From assembly GCF_035594125.1 (NCBI RefSeq), contig NC_087151.1:22897069-22961068 (forward strand): DNA of 64,000 bases. The letters are read 5' to 3'. Position numbers and translations under genes: made by a program. The stretch is from Scylla paramamosain. Lineage: Eukaryota > Arthropoda > Malacostraca > Decapoda > Portunidae. Positions 25,912-47,925 of this stretch are shown piece after piece; the stretch's first letter is position 1, and each line of letters starts with the position of its first letter. The notes under the pieces are model-generated. The model was given only the letters and a program-made list of their open reading frames with translations, had not been told where the DNA came from and made no database searches.

Positions 25912-27538
25912 GGTAAGAAAACGCGAAAACTGTTAATAGCACTCTATATGGAGAAAAGGAAAAAACATAACGAAAAACGTGTATTTTTATTGTTTTATTA
26001 CATTGTTAGGTACCAAAACGCAGAAATGTATGCAGAAATGTATGTAGAAATGCATCCCCTTATATGGGGAAAAGAAAAGACATTACAAGAAACGTATCTG
26101 TTGAGTGTTTTCCTGGATATTAGGCACCAAAACGCTAAACAGCATGGAAAGTACCATATATGGAATCAGAAAACAACCTAACTAAAAACAAGTATTTTGT
26201 GCGTTTTTAACTACTTACGTACAAAAACACCAAAATATAAAGGAAAGGACATTACGAGAACCGTGTATTTTGAGTGTTTTGAGCTTCTTAGGCACCCAAA
26301 AATGCTAAAATGCATGAATAGCACTCTATAAGGAGAAAAAGAACATTACCAAAAACGTCTATTTTGAGCGTGTTTCTCATTCTTAGGTACGAAAACGCCA
26401 AAATGCACGCAAAACGCACTATATGGGGAAAGGCAACGAGATTTGAAAAAAAAAAAAAAATGTCTTTTGAGTATTTATGAGCGTGCTACGAACCATAACG
26501 CTAAAAAGTATGGAAAGCAAACTATATGGGAAAACAAACCAACATTACCCAAAAAGTCAGTAGTTTTTGAGCCAAAACGCTAAGACGTTTGTAAAGCACC
26601 CTTTATAAGGAAAAATAAACTATTACAAAAATATTAGTAATCTGAGTTTTTGAGCTTGTTACGTAGAAAAATGCCAAAATGCGTCCAAAGTATCCTGTAT
26701 AAGGTGCTAGTCACTATAACGCTTAAAAAAAATAAATAAATAAAAAGCATGGGAAGAACCTAACATTGGAAAACAAAACATTACGGAACACGTTTCTTGT
26801 CATAGTTTATGATCTAGGTACAAGTCAAAACGATAAAGCCCATGTAAAAAAAAATCTCTTTGAATGAAAATAACACTACAAAAAACAAGTATTTCGATTG
26901 TTTTTTTTTTTACTTTTTACTTACAAAATGCAAAAAGCATTTTTCTAAGTAAAAATCCAATATGTTTTTGCATTTTTACTTGCATTTGCCCAAATTGCAA
27001 AAAAAAAATATTTTATTGAAAAAACACAATAACATAAACAAAAAGAGGTTATTTGAGTGTTTTTAACCTTGTTATGGACAAAAAACGCAAAAATGCATGG
27101 AAAGTACCTTACATAGGGAAACAAAAGGACACTATGAGAAACGTTTGTTATAAGTGTTTTTGATCTTCTTGGTACCAAAACTTGAAACAGCATGAATAGC
27201 ACTCAATATGGAGAAAGATAACAAAATTGCGAAAAATATGTGTTTTGAGTGTATTTCACATTATTAGGTATCAAACCGCCAGCATATACGGAAAGCACAC
27301 TATATGGGAAAAGGAAACGACTTTAAAAAAAGAAAAAAATGTCTTTTAAATATTTATGAGTACGTGGTAGTCACTATAACCCTAAAAAGCATGGAAACAC
27401 CTTATATGAGAAAACAAAACAACTTTACCAAAAAGTTTTCTTTTTAGTGTTTTTTTTTTTTTAGCTACTTACATAGCAAAAAGCTGAAACGCATGCAAAA
27501 CACCTTTTAAGGAAAAACTGAAAAACATTCCTAAAACA
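23901..27538 (+). repeat. 97-bp satellite, 5-monomer HOR (left arm)
   Basis: Plus-orientation satellite. The monomer variant with a TTTCACATTGTTAGG-like block recurs near 24515, 25003, 25474 and 26000, about 470-525 bp apart, equal to five monomers. A (TTA)n tract interrupts it at about 25845-25912. It mirrors the right arm at 53.94-59.3 kb, which is longer by about 1.53 kb and 0.24 kb. Confidence 0.85.
25845..25912. repeat. (TTA)n microsatellite
   Basis: TTA repeats inside the satellite. The mirror (AAT)n tract lies at about 57080-57142 in the right arm, so the tract was already present before the duplication. Confidence 0.95.
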
Positions 27539-27784
27539 AGGAGGAGGCAGTAGGCACCTGCCGAAACGATAATTACTCCCAGTGAGGTCTTTAAAGCAAA
27601 GTTCAGAGGGTGCTGTGAACTTATCATTAAACCCAGCATTGATATCAATGAACGTTTCCCTTTGTGTCTCAAAACACAAGGGGGCAGTCACAGCCTTCCC
27701 TCTAAAGACAACTCTCTTCCTCCACACAAAACTACAAGCACCTAATAACACACACACCCTTCACTCAAAAAATTTAAAATCATC

Positions 27785-28099
27785 ATGGCGACTCCTACAC
27801 CAGCCTCGGAGTTCTCATCTGGGGAGGGGACCATAAATGTCCCCAGGTCGGACTGCCTTTCTGTCGACGACCCTAAGTGTCTTGACACCCCCCTCAACTT
27901 TTTCTTCATTAACTTCTGCAACATTCGCGGTCTAAGATCTAATTTTCAGTCTGTAGAACACCACCTCTCCTCTTCTAAACCTCATCTTCTTTTCCTCACT
28001 GAAACTCAGGTGTCTGAGGCAACCGACAGTAGCCCCTTTTCTATTCCCTCCTACTTTCTCTATCCTCATTTTTCGATCCAAAGCTGGATGATGTGTTAA
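27785..28099 (+). pseudogene. LINE-A endonuclease N-terminus (left arm)
   Basis: 104 codons from the natural start MATPTPASE. It contains [15 protein letters not shown] and the LLFLTETQ block with the metal-binding glutamate of APE-like endonucleases. A one-base change in the T run after residue about 95 shifts the frame, and it stops early. The right-arm copy reads on to 277 codons. Confidence 0.85.
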
Positions 28100-28296
28100 T
28101 GTGCACATTGACTTAACCTACTCTCGTGCCCACACTCTTGAATCTTCAGAGTTTTCCACCATTTGACTACGACTACAGAGTCAATCTCAAACTAAATTTA
28201 TCTGTGCTGTATACCTCTCACCTAACTCCTATAACTATAAAAAATTCTTTGACTATTTAACTTCCAAAGTGGAGCACATTCTGACTCTCTTCCCTT

Positions 28297-28900
28297 TTGC
28301 AGAGATCTCCATTCATGGAGACTTTAATGTTCACCAACCAGCTTTGGCTTTCCTCTCCCTACACTGACCATCCTGGTGAACTAGCCTTCAACTTTGCTAT
28401 ACTCCATGACCTAGAGCAATTGGTGCAGCACCCTACTCGTATTCCTGACCGTTTTGGAGATACGCCCAACATTCTTGACCTTTTCCTGACTTCTAATCCT
28501 TCTGCTTATGCTGTCACCCTTTCTTCTCCGTTGGGCTCCTCCGATCACAATCTCATCTCTGCATCTTGTCCTATCGCTCTAATCCCTCCTCAGGATCCCC
28601 CTAAGCGAAGGTGCCTCTTGCGTTTTGCCTCTGCTAGTTTGGGGGACCTGAGGAGGTATTTTTCTGACTTTCCTTGGAATGACTACTGCTTCCGTGTCAG
28701 AGACCCATCTTTGTGTGCTAAGCACATAACAGGGGTGATAGTGTCTGGCATGGAGGCGTACATTCCTCACTCTTTTTCTCGACCTAAACCTTCCAAACCT
28801 TGGTTTAACACAGCTTGTTTTCGTGCTATACATGGTAGAGAGGTGGCCCACAAAAGGTACTTAAGCCTTCCATCACAAGATCTAACTCCTCTCGTAACTT
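28297..28900 (+). pseudogene. LINE-A endonuclease C-terminal half and linker (left arm)
   Basis: The open frame here contains [28 protein letters not shown] and SSDHNLIS (the SDH catalytic motif of the endonuclease). It continues as the linker [24 protein letters not shown] and [11 protein letters not shown]. After about position 28900 the frame shifts, and the remaining codons up to 29145 translate a wrong frame. At the codon that is TAG in the right arm, this copy keeps TTG (leucine). Confidence 0.85.
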
Positions 28901-29039
28901 CTGGCATCTATCCAAAAATATCTCCAATATCTTTGCTTCTTCTTCTTTCCCTCCTTTATTTCAACTATATGGCACCACTGGTATCACATCTATTTCTAAA
29001 GCTGAACTCTTCGCTCAAACTTTTGTTAAAAACTCTACC

Positions 29040-29513
29040 CTGGACGATTCAGGGCTTGTTCCTCCCTCTCCTCCACCCTCTGACTACTTCATGCTACCTA
29101 TTAAAATTCTTCGCAATGATGTTTTCTATGCCCTTGCTGGCCTAAACCTTCGGAAGGCTTATGGACCTGATGGGGTCCCTCCTATTGTTCTCTGAAACTG
29201 TGCCTCCGTGCATGCACTTTGCCTAGTTAAACTCTTTCAGCTCTGTGTGTCAAAATCTACCTTTCCTTTTTGCTGGAAGTTTGCTTATATTAAACCTGTT
29301 CCTAAAAAGGGTGACCGTTCTAATCCCTCAAACTACCGTCCTATTACTTTAATTTTCTGCTTATCTAAAGATTTTGAATCTATCCTCAACAGAAAGATTC
29401 TTAAACATCTATCACTTCACAAACTTCTTCACTTCCATCTAATCACCAGTATGGGTTCCTTCAAGGCCGCTCTACTGGTGATCTTCTGGCTTTCCTTACT
29501 GAGATTCTTTTAA
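29040..29513 (+). pseudogene. LINE-A RT N-terminal part (left arm)
   Basis: This stretch encodes [18 protein letters not shown] and RKAYGPDGVPPIVL. A TGA at about 29193-29195 replaces the arginine codon found in other copies. SFPFCWK-like, YIKPVPKKGDRSN and NYRPI blocks follow. The frame breaks again before the fingers/palm GFRQG block. Confidence 0.8.
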
Positions 29514-29669
29514 ATATTTTGGTGAAACTTTTGTTGTTGCCTTGGACATATCAAAAGCTTTTTGATAGTCTGGCACAAAGCTTTGATTTCCAAACTACCC
29601 TCCTACGGCTTCTATCCTTCTCTCTGTAACATTATCTGTAACTTTTAAGTTTCCTTTCCTTTTGCTGCT

Positions 29670-30263
29670 GTGGTAGACGGTCACTGTTCTTCTCCTAAAT
29701 CTATTAACAGTAGTGTTCTTCAGGGTTCTGTCATGTCACCCACTCTCTTCTTATTATTCATTAATGATCTTCTAAACCAAATTTCTTATCCTATCCACTC
29801 CTACGCTGATGATACCACCTTGCACTTTTCCACGTCTTTTCATAGACGTCCAACCCTTCAGGAGGTAAACATTTCACGCAAGAAAGCCACAGAATGCTTG
29901 ATTTCTGATCTTTCTAAAATTTCTGATTGGGGCATAGCGAACTTGGTATTGTTCAATGCCTCAAAAATTCAATTCCTTCATCTATCAACTCGACACAACC
30001 TTCCTGACAACTATTCCTTCATCTTCAATGATACTCAACTGTCCCCCTCTTCTACACTAAACATCCTCAGTCTGTCCTTTACTTATAATCTGAACTGGAA
30101 ACTTCATATTTCATCTCTAGCTAAGACAGCTTCTATGAAGTTAGGTGTTCTGAGACGTCTCTGCCAGTTTTTCTCACCCCCCTCAGCTGCTAACTCTTAT
30201 CCGTCCATGTATGGAGTATGCTTCATATGTCTTGGGGGGGTTCCAGTCATACTGCTCTTCTAG
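29670..30263 (+). pseudogene. LINE-A RT palm and thumb (left arm)
   Basis: 197 codons covering motif B (SINSSVLQGSVMSPTLF), FINDLLNQISYPIHS, the YADD box (HSYADDTTLHFS) and the downstream region (LSKISDWG, NASKIQFLHLS, LNWKLHISSLAK, KLGVLRRLCQFFS). Motif A lies upstream in a disrupted frame. The end (SYPSMYGVCFICLGG) is frame-shifted relative to the family. Confidence 0.88.
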
Positions 30264-30728
30264 ACAGGGTGGAATCAACAGCGTTTCGTCTCATCAACTC
30301 CTCTCCTCTAAATGACTGTCTTCAGCCTTTCTCTCACCGCCGCATTGTTGCATCTCTAGCTATCTTCTACCACTATTTTCATGCTAACTGCTGTTCTGAT
30401 CTTGCTAACTGCATGCCTCCCCTCCTCCCTCGGCCTCGCTGCACAAGACTTTCTTCCTTATTGCTGTCCACCTCTCTAATGCAAGAGTTGACCGGTATTC
30501 TCAATAATTCATTCCTTTCTCTGGTAAACTCTGGAACTCCCTGCCTGTTCCTGTATTTCCACCTTCCTATGACTTGAATTCCTTCAAGAGAGAGGTTTCA
30601 AGACACTTATCCATCAATTTTTGACTACTGCCTTGACCCTTTTATGAGACTGGCATTTGAGTGGGCATTTTTTTTATTTATTTTTTTGTTTTTTGTTTCC
30701 CTTGGCCAGTATCCCTCTTATATGAAAA

Positions 30729-35583
<4,855 letters not shown>

Positions 35584-36382
35584 ATGGAAAGCTTCCTGTA
35601 TGGGGAAACGAAAGAACTTTTTTGAGTGTTTTGGAGCATGTTAGACACCAAAATGCTAAAAAGGCATGGAAATCTCCCTATATATAAGTTCAAAAGAATA
35701 AATACATGTGTTTTTTTCTTTTATTATTCTTTTTCAACGTCTTATGTACCAAAACGCTGAAACACATGCAAAACACCCTTTATAACTAAACAAAGTAACT
35801 TTTCCAAAAAACATATATTCTGAGTGTTTTTGGGCTTGTTGTATTATAAAATGTCAAAATGCATGGAAAATACACTATGGGGAAACGAAAAGATTTTACA
35901 AGAAAGTTGTCTTATGATCGGTTTTGAGCTTCTTAGGTATGAAACGGGAAAATCCGTTAATATCACTCGATATGGAGAAAGAGAACAAATTTACCAAAAA
36001 CGTGAATTTTTAGTGGTTTTAACATTGATTGGTACCAAAACGCCAAGATGGTACAAAGCTTCTCCATGTATGAAGAAAAAAAAAGAGAGTATAAGAAATG
36101 TTTTTTTTTTTTTTTGTATTTTCTGCATGTTAGTCACCAAAATTCTAAAAAGCATGGAAAGCATCCTATATTGGGAAAAGAAACGAGACTTCCAGAAACG
36201 TCTCTTTTGAGTGTTTATGACCGAGCTAGGCATTAAAACGTTAAAAATGGAAATGCACTTTATATGGGAAAAGAAAACAACATTTTTAAAAACTTTTTTT
36301 TTTTTTTTTGCTTCTTATGTACCAAAAAAAGCTAAATTACATCGAAAAGATCCCTTACTGAGAAACATAATAACTACCAAAG
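35584..36382 (+). repeat. 97-bp satellite (left arm)
   Basis: About eight plus-orientation monomers of the 5-monomer HOR between two LINE-A fragments. They mirror 42242-42736 plus 42963-43416, where the right arm carries a local duplication. Confidence 0.85.
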
Positions 36383-37150
36383 AACGCTTGACTTCTGATC
36401 TTTCTAAAATCTCTGATTGGTGCAGAGCATACTTGATATTGTTCAATGCCTCAAAAACTCAATTCCTCCATCTATCAACTCGACACAACCTTCCAGACAA
36501 CTATCCCATCTTCTTCAATGACACTCAACTGTCCCCCTCTTCTACACTGAACATCCTCGGTCTGTCCTTTACTTATAATTTGAATTGGAAAATTCACATC
36601 TCATCTCTAGCTAAAACAGCTTGTATGAAGTTAGGTGTTCTGAGACTGGGGGGGTTCCACTCATACTGCTCTTCTAGACTTGGTGGAATCAAAAGCTTTT
36701 CGTCTCATCAACTCCTCTCCTCTAACTGACTGTCTTCAGCTTCTCTCTCACCGCCGCAATGTTGCATATCTAGCTGTCTTCTACCGCTATTTTCATGCTA
36801 GCTGCTTTTCTGATCTTACTAACTGCATGCCTCCCCTCCTTCCGCGGTCTCGCTGCACAAGACTTTCTTATTTCTCTCACCCCTATTCTGTCCACCTCTC
36901 TAACGCAATAGTTAACCAGTATTCTCAATCATTCATCCCTTTCTCTGGTAAACTCTGGAACTCCCTGCCTGCTTTGGTATTTCCACCTTCCTATGACTTG
37001 AATTCCTTCAAGAGGGAGGTTTCAAGACACTTATTCACCAATTTTTGATAACTGCTTTGACCCTTTTATGGGACTGGCATTTCAGTGGCCATATTTTTTT
37101 ATATGATTTTTATTTGCCCTTGGCCAGTGTTCTTCTTGCATAAAAAAAAA
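36383..37150 (+). mobile_element. LINE-A 3' fragment (A7, left arm)
   Basis: A 5'-truncated LINE-A starting at ERLTSDLSKISDW and running to the poly(A) end. Compared with its right-arm mirror (41397-42241) it lacks about 90 bp near 36645, between GVLR and the G run before LILLF-like sequence. A 122-codon open frame at 36680-37048 covers the C-terminus (RVNQYSQSFIPFSGK-type block, WNSLPALVFPPSYDLNSF). Confidence 0.9.
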
Positions 37151-41396
<4,246 letters not shown>

Positions 41397-42241
41397 GCAG
41401 GAAGAACACTGGCCAAGGGCAACAAAAATCCAATAAAAAAAATATGGTTATTGAAATGCCAGTCCCATAAAAGGGTCGAAGCAGTGGTCAAAAATTGGTG
41501 AATAAGTGTCTTGAAACCTCCCTCTTGAAGGAATTCAAGTCATAGGAAGGTGGAAATACCGAAACAGGCAGGGAGTTCCAGAGTTTACCAGAGAAAGGGA
41601 TGAATGATTGAGAATACTGGTTAACTCTTGCGTTAGAGAGGTGGACAGAATAGGGGTGAGAGAAAGAAGAAAGTCTTGTGCAGCGAGGCCGCGGAAGGAG
41701 GGAAGGCATGCGCTTAGTAAGATCAGAAGAGCAGTTAGCATGAAAAGAGCGGTAGAAGACTGCTAGATAAGCAACATTGCGGCGGTGAGAGAGAAGCTGA
41801 AGACAGTCAGTTAGAGGAGAGGAGTTGATGAGACGAAAAGCTTTTGATTCCACCCTGTCTAGAAGAGCAGTATGAGTGGAACCCCCCCCCAGACATGTGA
41901 AGCATACTCCATACATGGATGGATAAGGCCCTTGTACCGTGTTAGCAGCTGGGTGGTGAGAAAAACTGGCAGATACGTCTCAGAACACCTAACTTCATAC
42001 AAGCTGTTTTAGCTAGAGATGAGATGTGAATTTTCCAGTTCAGATTATAAGTAAAGGACAGACCGAGGATGTTCAGTGTAGAAGAGGGGGACAGTTGAGT
42101 GTCATTGAAGAAGAGGGGATAGTTGTCTGGAAGGTTGTGTCGAGTTGATAGATGGAGGAATTGAGTTTATGAGGCATTGAACAATATCAAGTATGCTCTG
42201 CCCCAATCAGAAATTTTAGAAAGATCAGAAGTCAAGCGTTC
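41397..42241 (-). mobile_element. LINE-A 3' fragment (A8, right arm)
   Basis: Mirror of A7. A 142-codon open frame at 41488-41916 on the minus strand ([65 protein letters not shown]) gives the complete C-terminus. The part upstream of it (region of [27 protein letters not shown]) is also present without the 90-bp loss seen on the left. Confidence 0.9.
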
Positions 42242-42736
42242 TTTGGTAGTTATTATGTTTCTCAGTAAGGGATCTTTTCGATGTAATTTAGCTTTTTTTT
42301 GGTACGTAAGAAGCTAAAAAAAAAAAAAAGAAATTTTTGGTAATGTTATTTTCTTTTCCCATATAAAGTGCATTTCCATTTTTAACGTTTTAATGCCTAG
42401 CTCGGTCATAAACACTCAAAAGAGACGTTTCTGGAAGTCTCATTTCTTTTCCCAATATAGGATGCTTTCCATGCTTTTTAGAATTTTGGTGACTAACATG
42501 CAGAAAATACTCAAAAAAAAAAAAAAAATTCTTCCACTGTCGTACATGGAGAAGCTTTGTACCATCTTGGCGTTTTGGTACCAAACAATGTTAAAACCAC
42601 TGAAAATTCAAGTTTTTGGTAAAGTTGTTCTCTTTCTCCATATCAAATGATATTAACGCATTTTCCCGTTTGATACCTAAGAAGCTCAAAAACGATCATA
42701 AGACACCTTTCTTGTAAAATCTTTTCGTTTCCCCAT
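42242..42736 (-). repeat. 97-bp satellite (right arm)
   Basis: Minus-orientation monomers. The last part is the end of the first copy of a local direct duplication. Confidence 0.8.
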
Positions 42737-43103
42737 AGAGATGAGATGTGAATTTTCCAGTTCAGATTATAAGTAAAGGACAGACCGAGGATGTTCAGTG
42801 TAGAAGAGGGGGACAGTTGAGTGTCATTGAAGAAGAGAGGATACTTGTCTGGAAGGTTGTGTCGAGTTGATAGATGGAGGAATTGAGTTTATGAGGCATT
42901 GAACAATATCAAGTATGCTCTGCCCCAATCAGAAATTTTAGAAAGATCAGAAGTCAAGCGTTCTTTGGTAGTTATTATGTTTCTCAGTAAGGGATCTTTT
43001 CGATGTAATTTAGCTTTTTTTTGGTACGTAAGAAGCTAAATAAAAAAAACTCAAAAACGATCATAAGACACCTTTCTTGTAAAATCTTTTCGTTTCCCCA
43101 TAG
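42737..43103 (-). repeat. Second copy of a right-arm tandem duplication
   Basis: 42737-43103 repeats 42015-42738 in direct orientation (LINE-A plus satellite). It lacks an internal part corresponding to about 42320-42680. The LINE-A portion is 42737-42962. The left arm has a single copy, so this arose after the arms separated. Confidence 0.9.
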
Positions 43104-43416
43104 TGTATTTTCCATGCATTTTGACATTTTATAATATAACAAGCCCAAAAACACTCAGAATATATGATTTTTGGAAAAGTTACTTTGTTTAGTTATAAAG
43201 GGTGTTTTGCATATGTTTCAGCGTTTTGGTACATACGACGTTGAAAAAGAATAATAAAAGAAAAAAAAACATGTATTTATTCTTTTGAACTTGTATATAG
43301 GGAGATTTCCATGCTTTTTTTAATATTTTGGTGTCTAACATGCTCCAAATAACTCAAAAGACACGTTTCTGGTAAAGTTCTTTAATTTCCCCATACAGGA
43401 AGCTTTCCATGCCTAG
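43104..43416 (-). repeat. 97-bp satellite (right arm)
   Basis: Minus-orientation monomers, mirror of about 35584-35890. Confidence 0.8.
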
Positions 43417-45762
<2,346 letters not shown>

Positions 45763-45928
45763 CGTTTTTTTTTTTTTTTTTTTTTTTTTTTTATTTAAAC
45801 AAAAATTTACATCAGGCTTAAAACAACACGTTTTTTATGCTGTTATTTGAAAAGCCTATACTTAAATGTAAGGAAGAAAATATATACAAAAAGTAAACTC
45901 ATCCTACTATATATATATATAGACATGA

Positions 45929-46270
45929 TTAACACAGCACTAGTGTGGGGGGTTGTGTTTTACGCCACCTGTGTGCAGCCACTTTTACCTGCTGGAGTGT
46001 CATTGTCTGTGTATCACTCGTGGCTGCCGTAAACACATTCCACAGTCTGGAGGTTCTAGCTGTGTAAGAGCGCTGGTGCTGCCTCGAGTAAGATCGAGGC
46101 ACTTGCACCAGCATGTCATTGGAGGCGGTGGTCCTGGACTCCCTCTGGACAGCTCGTGGTGGGAGCCTTATCGAGCTGAGATGAGGGACCTCCAGAACCC
46201 GGGCCTTGTGCTGGACCACCAGCGCCGACACGTCCCGCCGATGCTCTAGCGACGTGACTCCGGTCTGCTC

Positions 46271-46319
<49 letters not shown>

Positions 46320-47260
46320 CCGTCCATCCCCACCAAGCGCAGGGCACGGCGTTGCACAGCATCCAGTCTCTGCAAGTGGGTGGGGGCACTCGACATCCAG
46401 GACAAGGCACTGTACTCCATACAAGGCCGTATCTGAGCCTTGTACAGTGTGAGGATGCCCCGGGAGTCGAGGTTTCCTGACATCCGACGCAGTGCAGAGA
46501 CTCGCTGGGAGACCTGGTGGGCAACAGCAGCAACATGGCGGTCAAAGCGCAGGCCACAGTCCACTGTCACTCCCAGCAACTTGACGTGTTCCTGGAGGGG
46601 AAGTGTCTGGCCTCCAAAAATCAGACAGCCTGAGACGGCTGGGGAGGCAGCTGGGGACCGTGAGATGACCATGGCCTGCGTCTTTTCTGGAGCGAAGCTG
46701 ACTTGCCACGCCTCTTCCCACTCCATCACCAGCCTGAGCTGCCTATTTAGCTCTCTAACGGCTCGTTGACTGTCGGAGCGGCAGTAGGAGCGGGAGAGAT
46801 TGCAGTCGTCGGCGTATGCAAGCAGAGTCGGGATTTGCCGCAGGAGGTCATCGATGTATATGTTCCACAGGATCGGGCCCAACACTGAACCCTGTGGAAC
46901 TGAGGCCTGTATAGGTAACGGCTGGGATGCCTGTCCATTGATGACTACCCGGAGGGTTCTCCCCTGGAGGTAGTCCTCGAGCAGTGCAAGGAGGTTGCCC
47001 TGGATACCCTTGGCGCAAAGCTTTTTTACAAGCCCCGCGTGCCAGACCCTATCAAAGGCCCCAGCAATGTCCAGGGCCACCACAAGAGTATCCAGACCTT
47101 CGTCCAGGGCATCCTGCCAGCCTTGGGAGAGGAGGGTGAGGAGGTCCGCTGTTGAGCGGCCAGGCCGGAAGCCGAACTGTCTGTCTGAGAGGAGGCGGTG
47201 CTCACTCAGGTGATGACAGACGACACCTGCCACCACCTGCTCCAGCAACTTGCCCACCAC
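45929..47260 (-). pseudogene. LINE-B reverse transcriptase, main ORF
   Basis: 443 codons from an internal methionine; the true frame continues upstream through one stop codon (near 47294). Visible RT landmarks: FGFRPGRSTADLLT (about residues 29-42); VVALDIAGAFDRVWH with the motif A aspartate at about 64; VPQGSVLGPILW (121-132); LLAYADDCNL with catalytic D151-D152; FAPEKTQAM (189-197); LLGVTVD (228-234). Then comes a Jockey-type tail with LYKAQIRPCMEYS (272-284), a 15-glutamine run (about 315-329) and RLWNVFTA near the end. All visible palm motifs are intact. The upstream stop and the missing 5' end make it non-autonomous. Assignment to the Jockey/CR1 group is from motif style. Confidence 0.9.
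46274..46318 (-). repeat. (CAG)15 encoding poly-Q in LINE-B
   Basis: Fifteen CTG triplets on the plus strand, read as CAG on the coding strand, between RLVGMDG and EEQTGVTS. Confidence 0.95.
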
Positions 47261-47293
47261 GGAGAGCAGCGAGATGGGTCTGTAGTTGCTGGG

Positions 47294-47925
47294 CTAAGAC
47301 TTTGAGTTCTTCTTGTGGGCTGGTACCACTCGCGCCTCCTTCCATATAGAGGGCCACCTGTGCTCCATCAGGCAGGCCCTGAAGACGCTGGTGAGAGGAC
47401 CTGACAGCTCACTGGCGCAACGTTTGAGGAGCCGCGGGCTGATGTCGTCCGGGCCGGTGGCTTTGTTCTCCTCTACTTCCCTCATCAGCCGCTCCACCTG
47501 TTCACGTGTCACCTGAACATCGGCGACGGTGTGGTCTGTTTCCTGAGGGAGGTGAGGTGGACGTCTACCCGGATCAGTGACTGACATCTTCTCTGCGAAA
47601 AAATCAGCGAGTAGAGAAGCCTTGTCCTCACTGCTGGCGGCTGTTGTCCCGTCCGGCCTTGTTAGTGGAGGAACAGTGTCGCGGCGGCCTGTTCCTTGCT
47701 GCTCCTTGACAAGCCTCCACCAGGTCTTGTGGCCAACCCCTGAGCCACAGAGCTTTTGCCTCAGGTCCTCCCGCTGCTGCCGTCTCGCCCACCTGCAGGT
47801 AGCTGTCACCCGTCTACACGCCACACGGTGTTGGGCCCAGTTGTAGTGTGTTGGACGACGTTTGTACCTCACCCAGGCTTCGTGTTTAGCCTCAGCGGCC
47901 GCTCGGCATCGGTAACCAAACCAAG
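47294..47925 (-). pseudogene. LINE-B pre-RT and fingers segment
   Basis: The same frame as the main RT ORF, interrupted by one TAG near 47292-47294 between HKKNSKS and PSNYRPI-type residues. It contains TWWRLVKEQQG, DKASLLADFFAEKMS, ATGPDDISPRLLKRC and WPSIWKEARVVPAHKK, the usual sequence leading to the RT fingers. The first recognisable codons (CRAAAEAKHEAW) mark the 5' truncation at about 47925. The endonuclease domain is missing. Confidence 0.85.

Larger units (their letters stand above)
27539..30728 (+). mobile_element. Near full-length LINE-A copy (A5, left arm)
   Basis: Plus-strand non-LTR retrotransposon of about 3.2 kb, inserted in a satellite monomer between the blocks AAAACAAG and TATTTTGAG. 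It has a 5' leader of about 245 bp beginning GGAGGAGGCAG, then a start codon at 27785. APE endonuclease, RT and C-terminal region follow, with an A-rich 3' end. The reading frame is broken by frameshifts and stops. No ORF1 is seen. It is the mirror partner of the copy at 50745-53941, with which it shares an internal deletion of about 100 bp (near 28880) relative to the copy at 62.8-64 kb. Confidence 0.93.
45763..47925 (-). mobile_element. LINE-B: 5'-truncated Jockey/CR1-like retrotransposon
   Basis: A GC-rich block in AT-rich satellite. On the minus strand it starts at about 47925 within the region before the RT and runs through the RT. It ends with a 3' UTR of about 135 bp and a 28-base poly(A) (T run 45765-45792). 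It is absent from the mirror position in the left arm (about 33560-33575). Comparison with that empty site suggests that about 10 bp of target were lost and no target-site duplication was made. CpG-containing sites such as GCGGCCGC survive, which fits a fairly recent insertion. Confidence 0.92.

Noticed and set aside
27461..27757. Minus-strand open frames of 67-98 codons over the LINE-A 5' leader
   Set aside because: They are antisense to the leader, not conserved in the right-arm copy and have no recognisable domain.
27539..30728. Endogenous virus or LTR element
   Set aside because: There are no LTRs, protease, integrase or capsid motifs. The APE endonuclease, YADD RT and A-rich 3' end identify a non-LTR retrotransposon.
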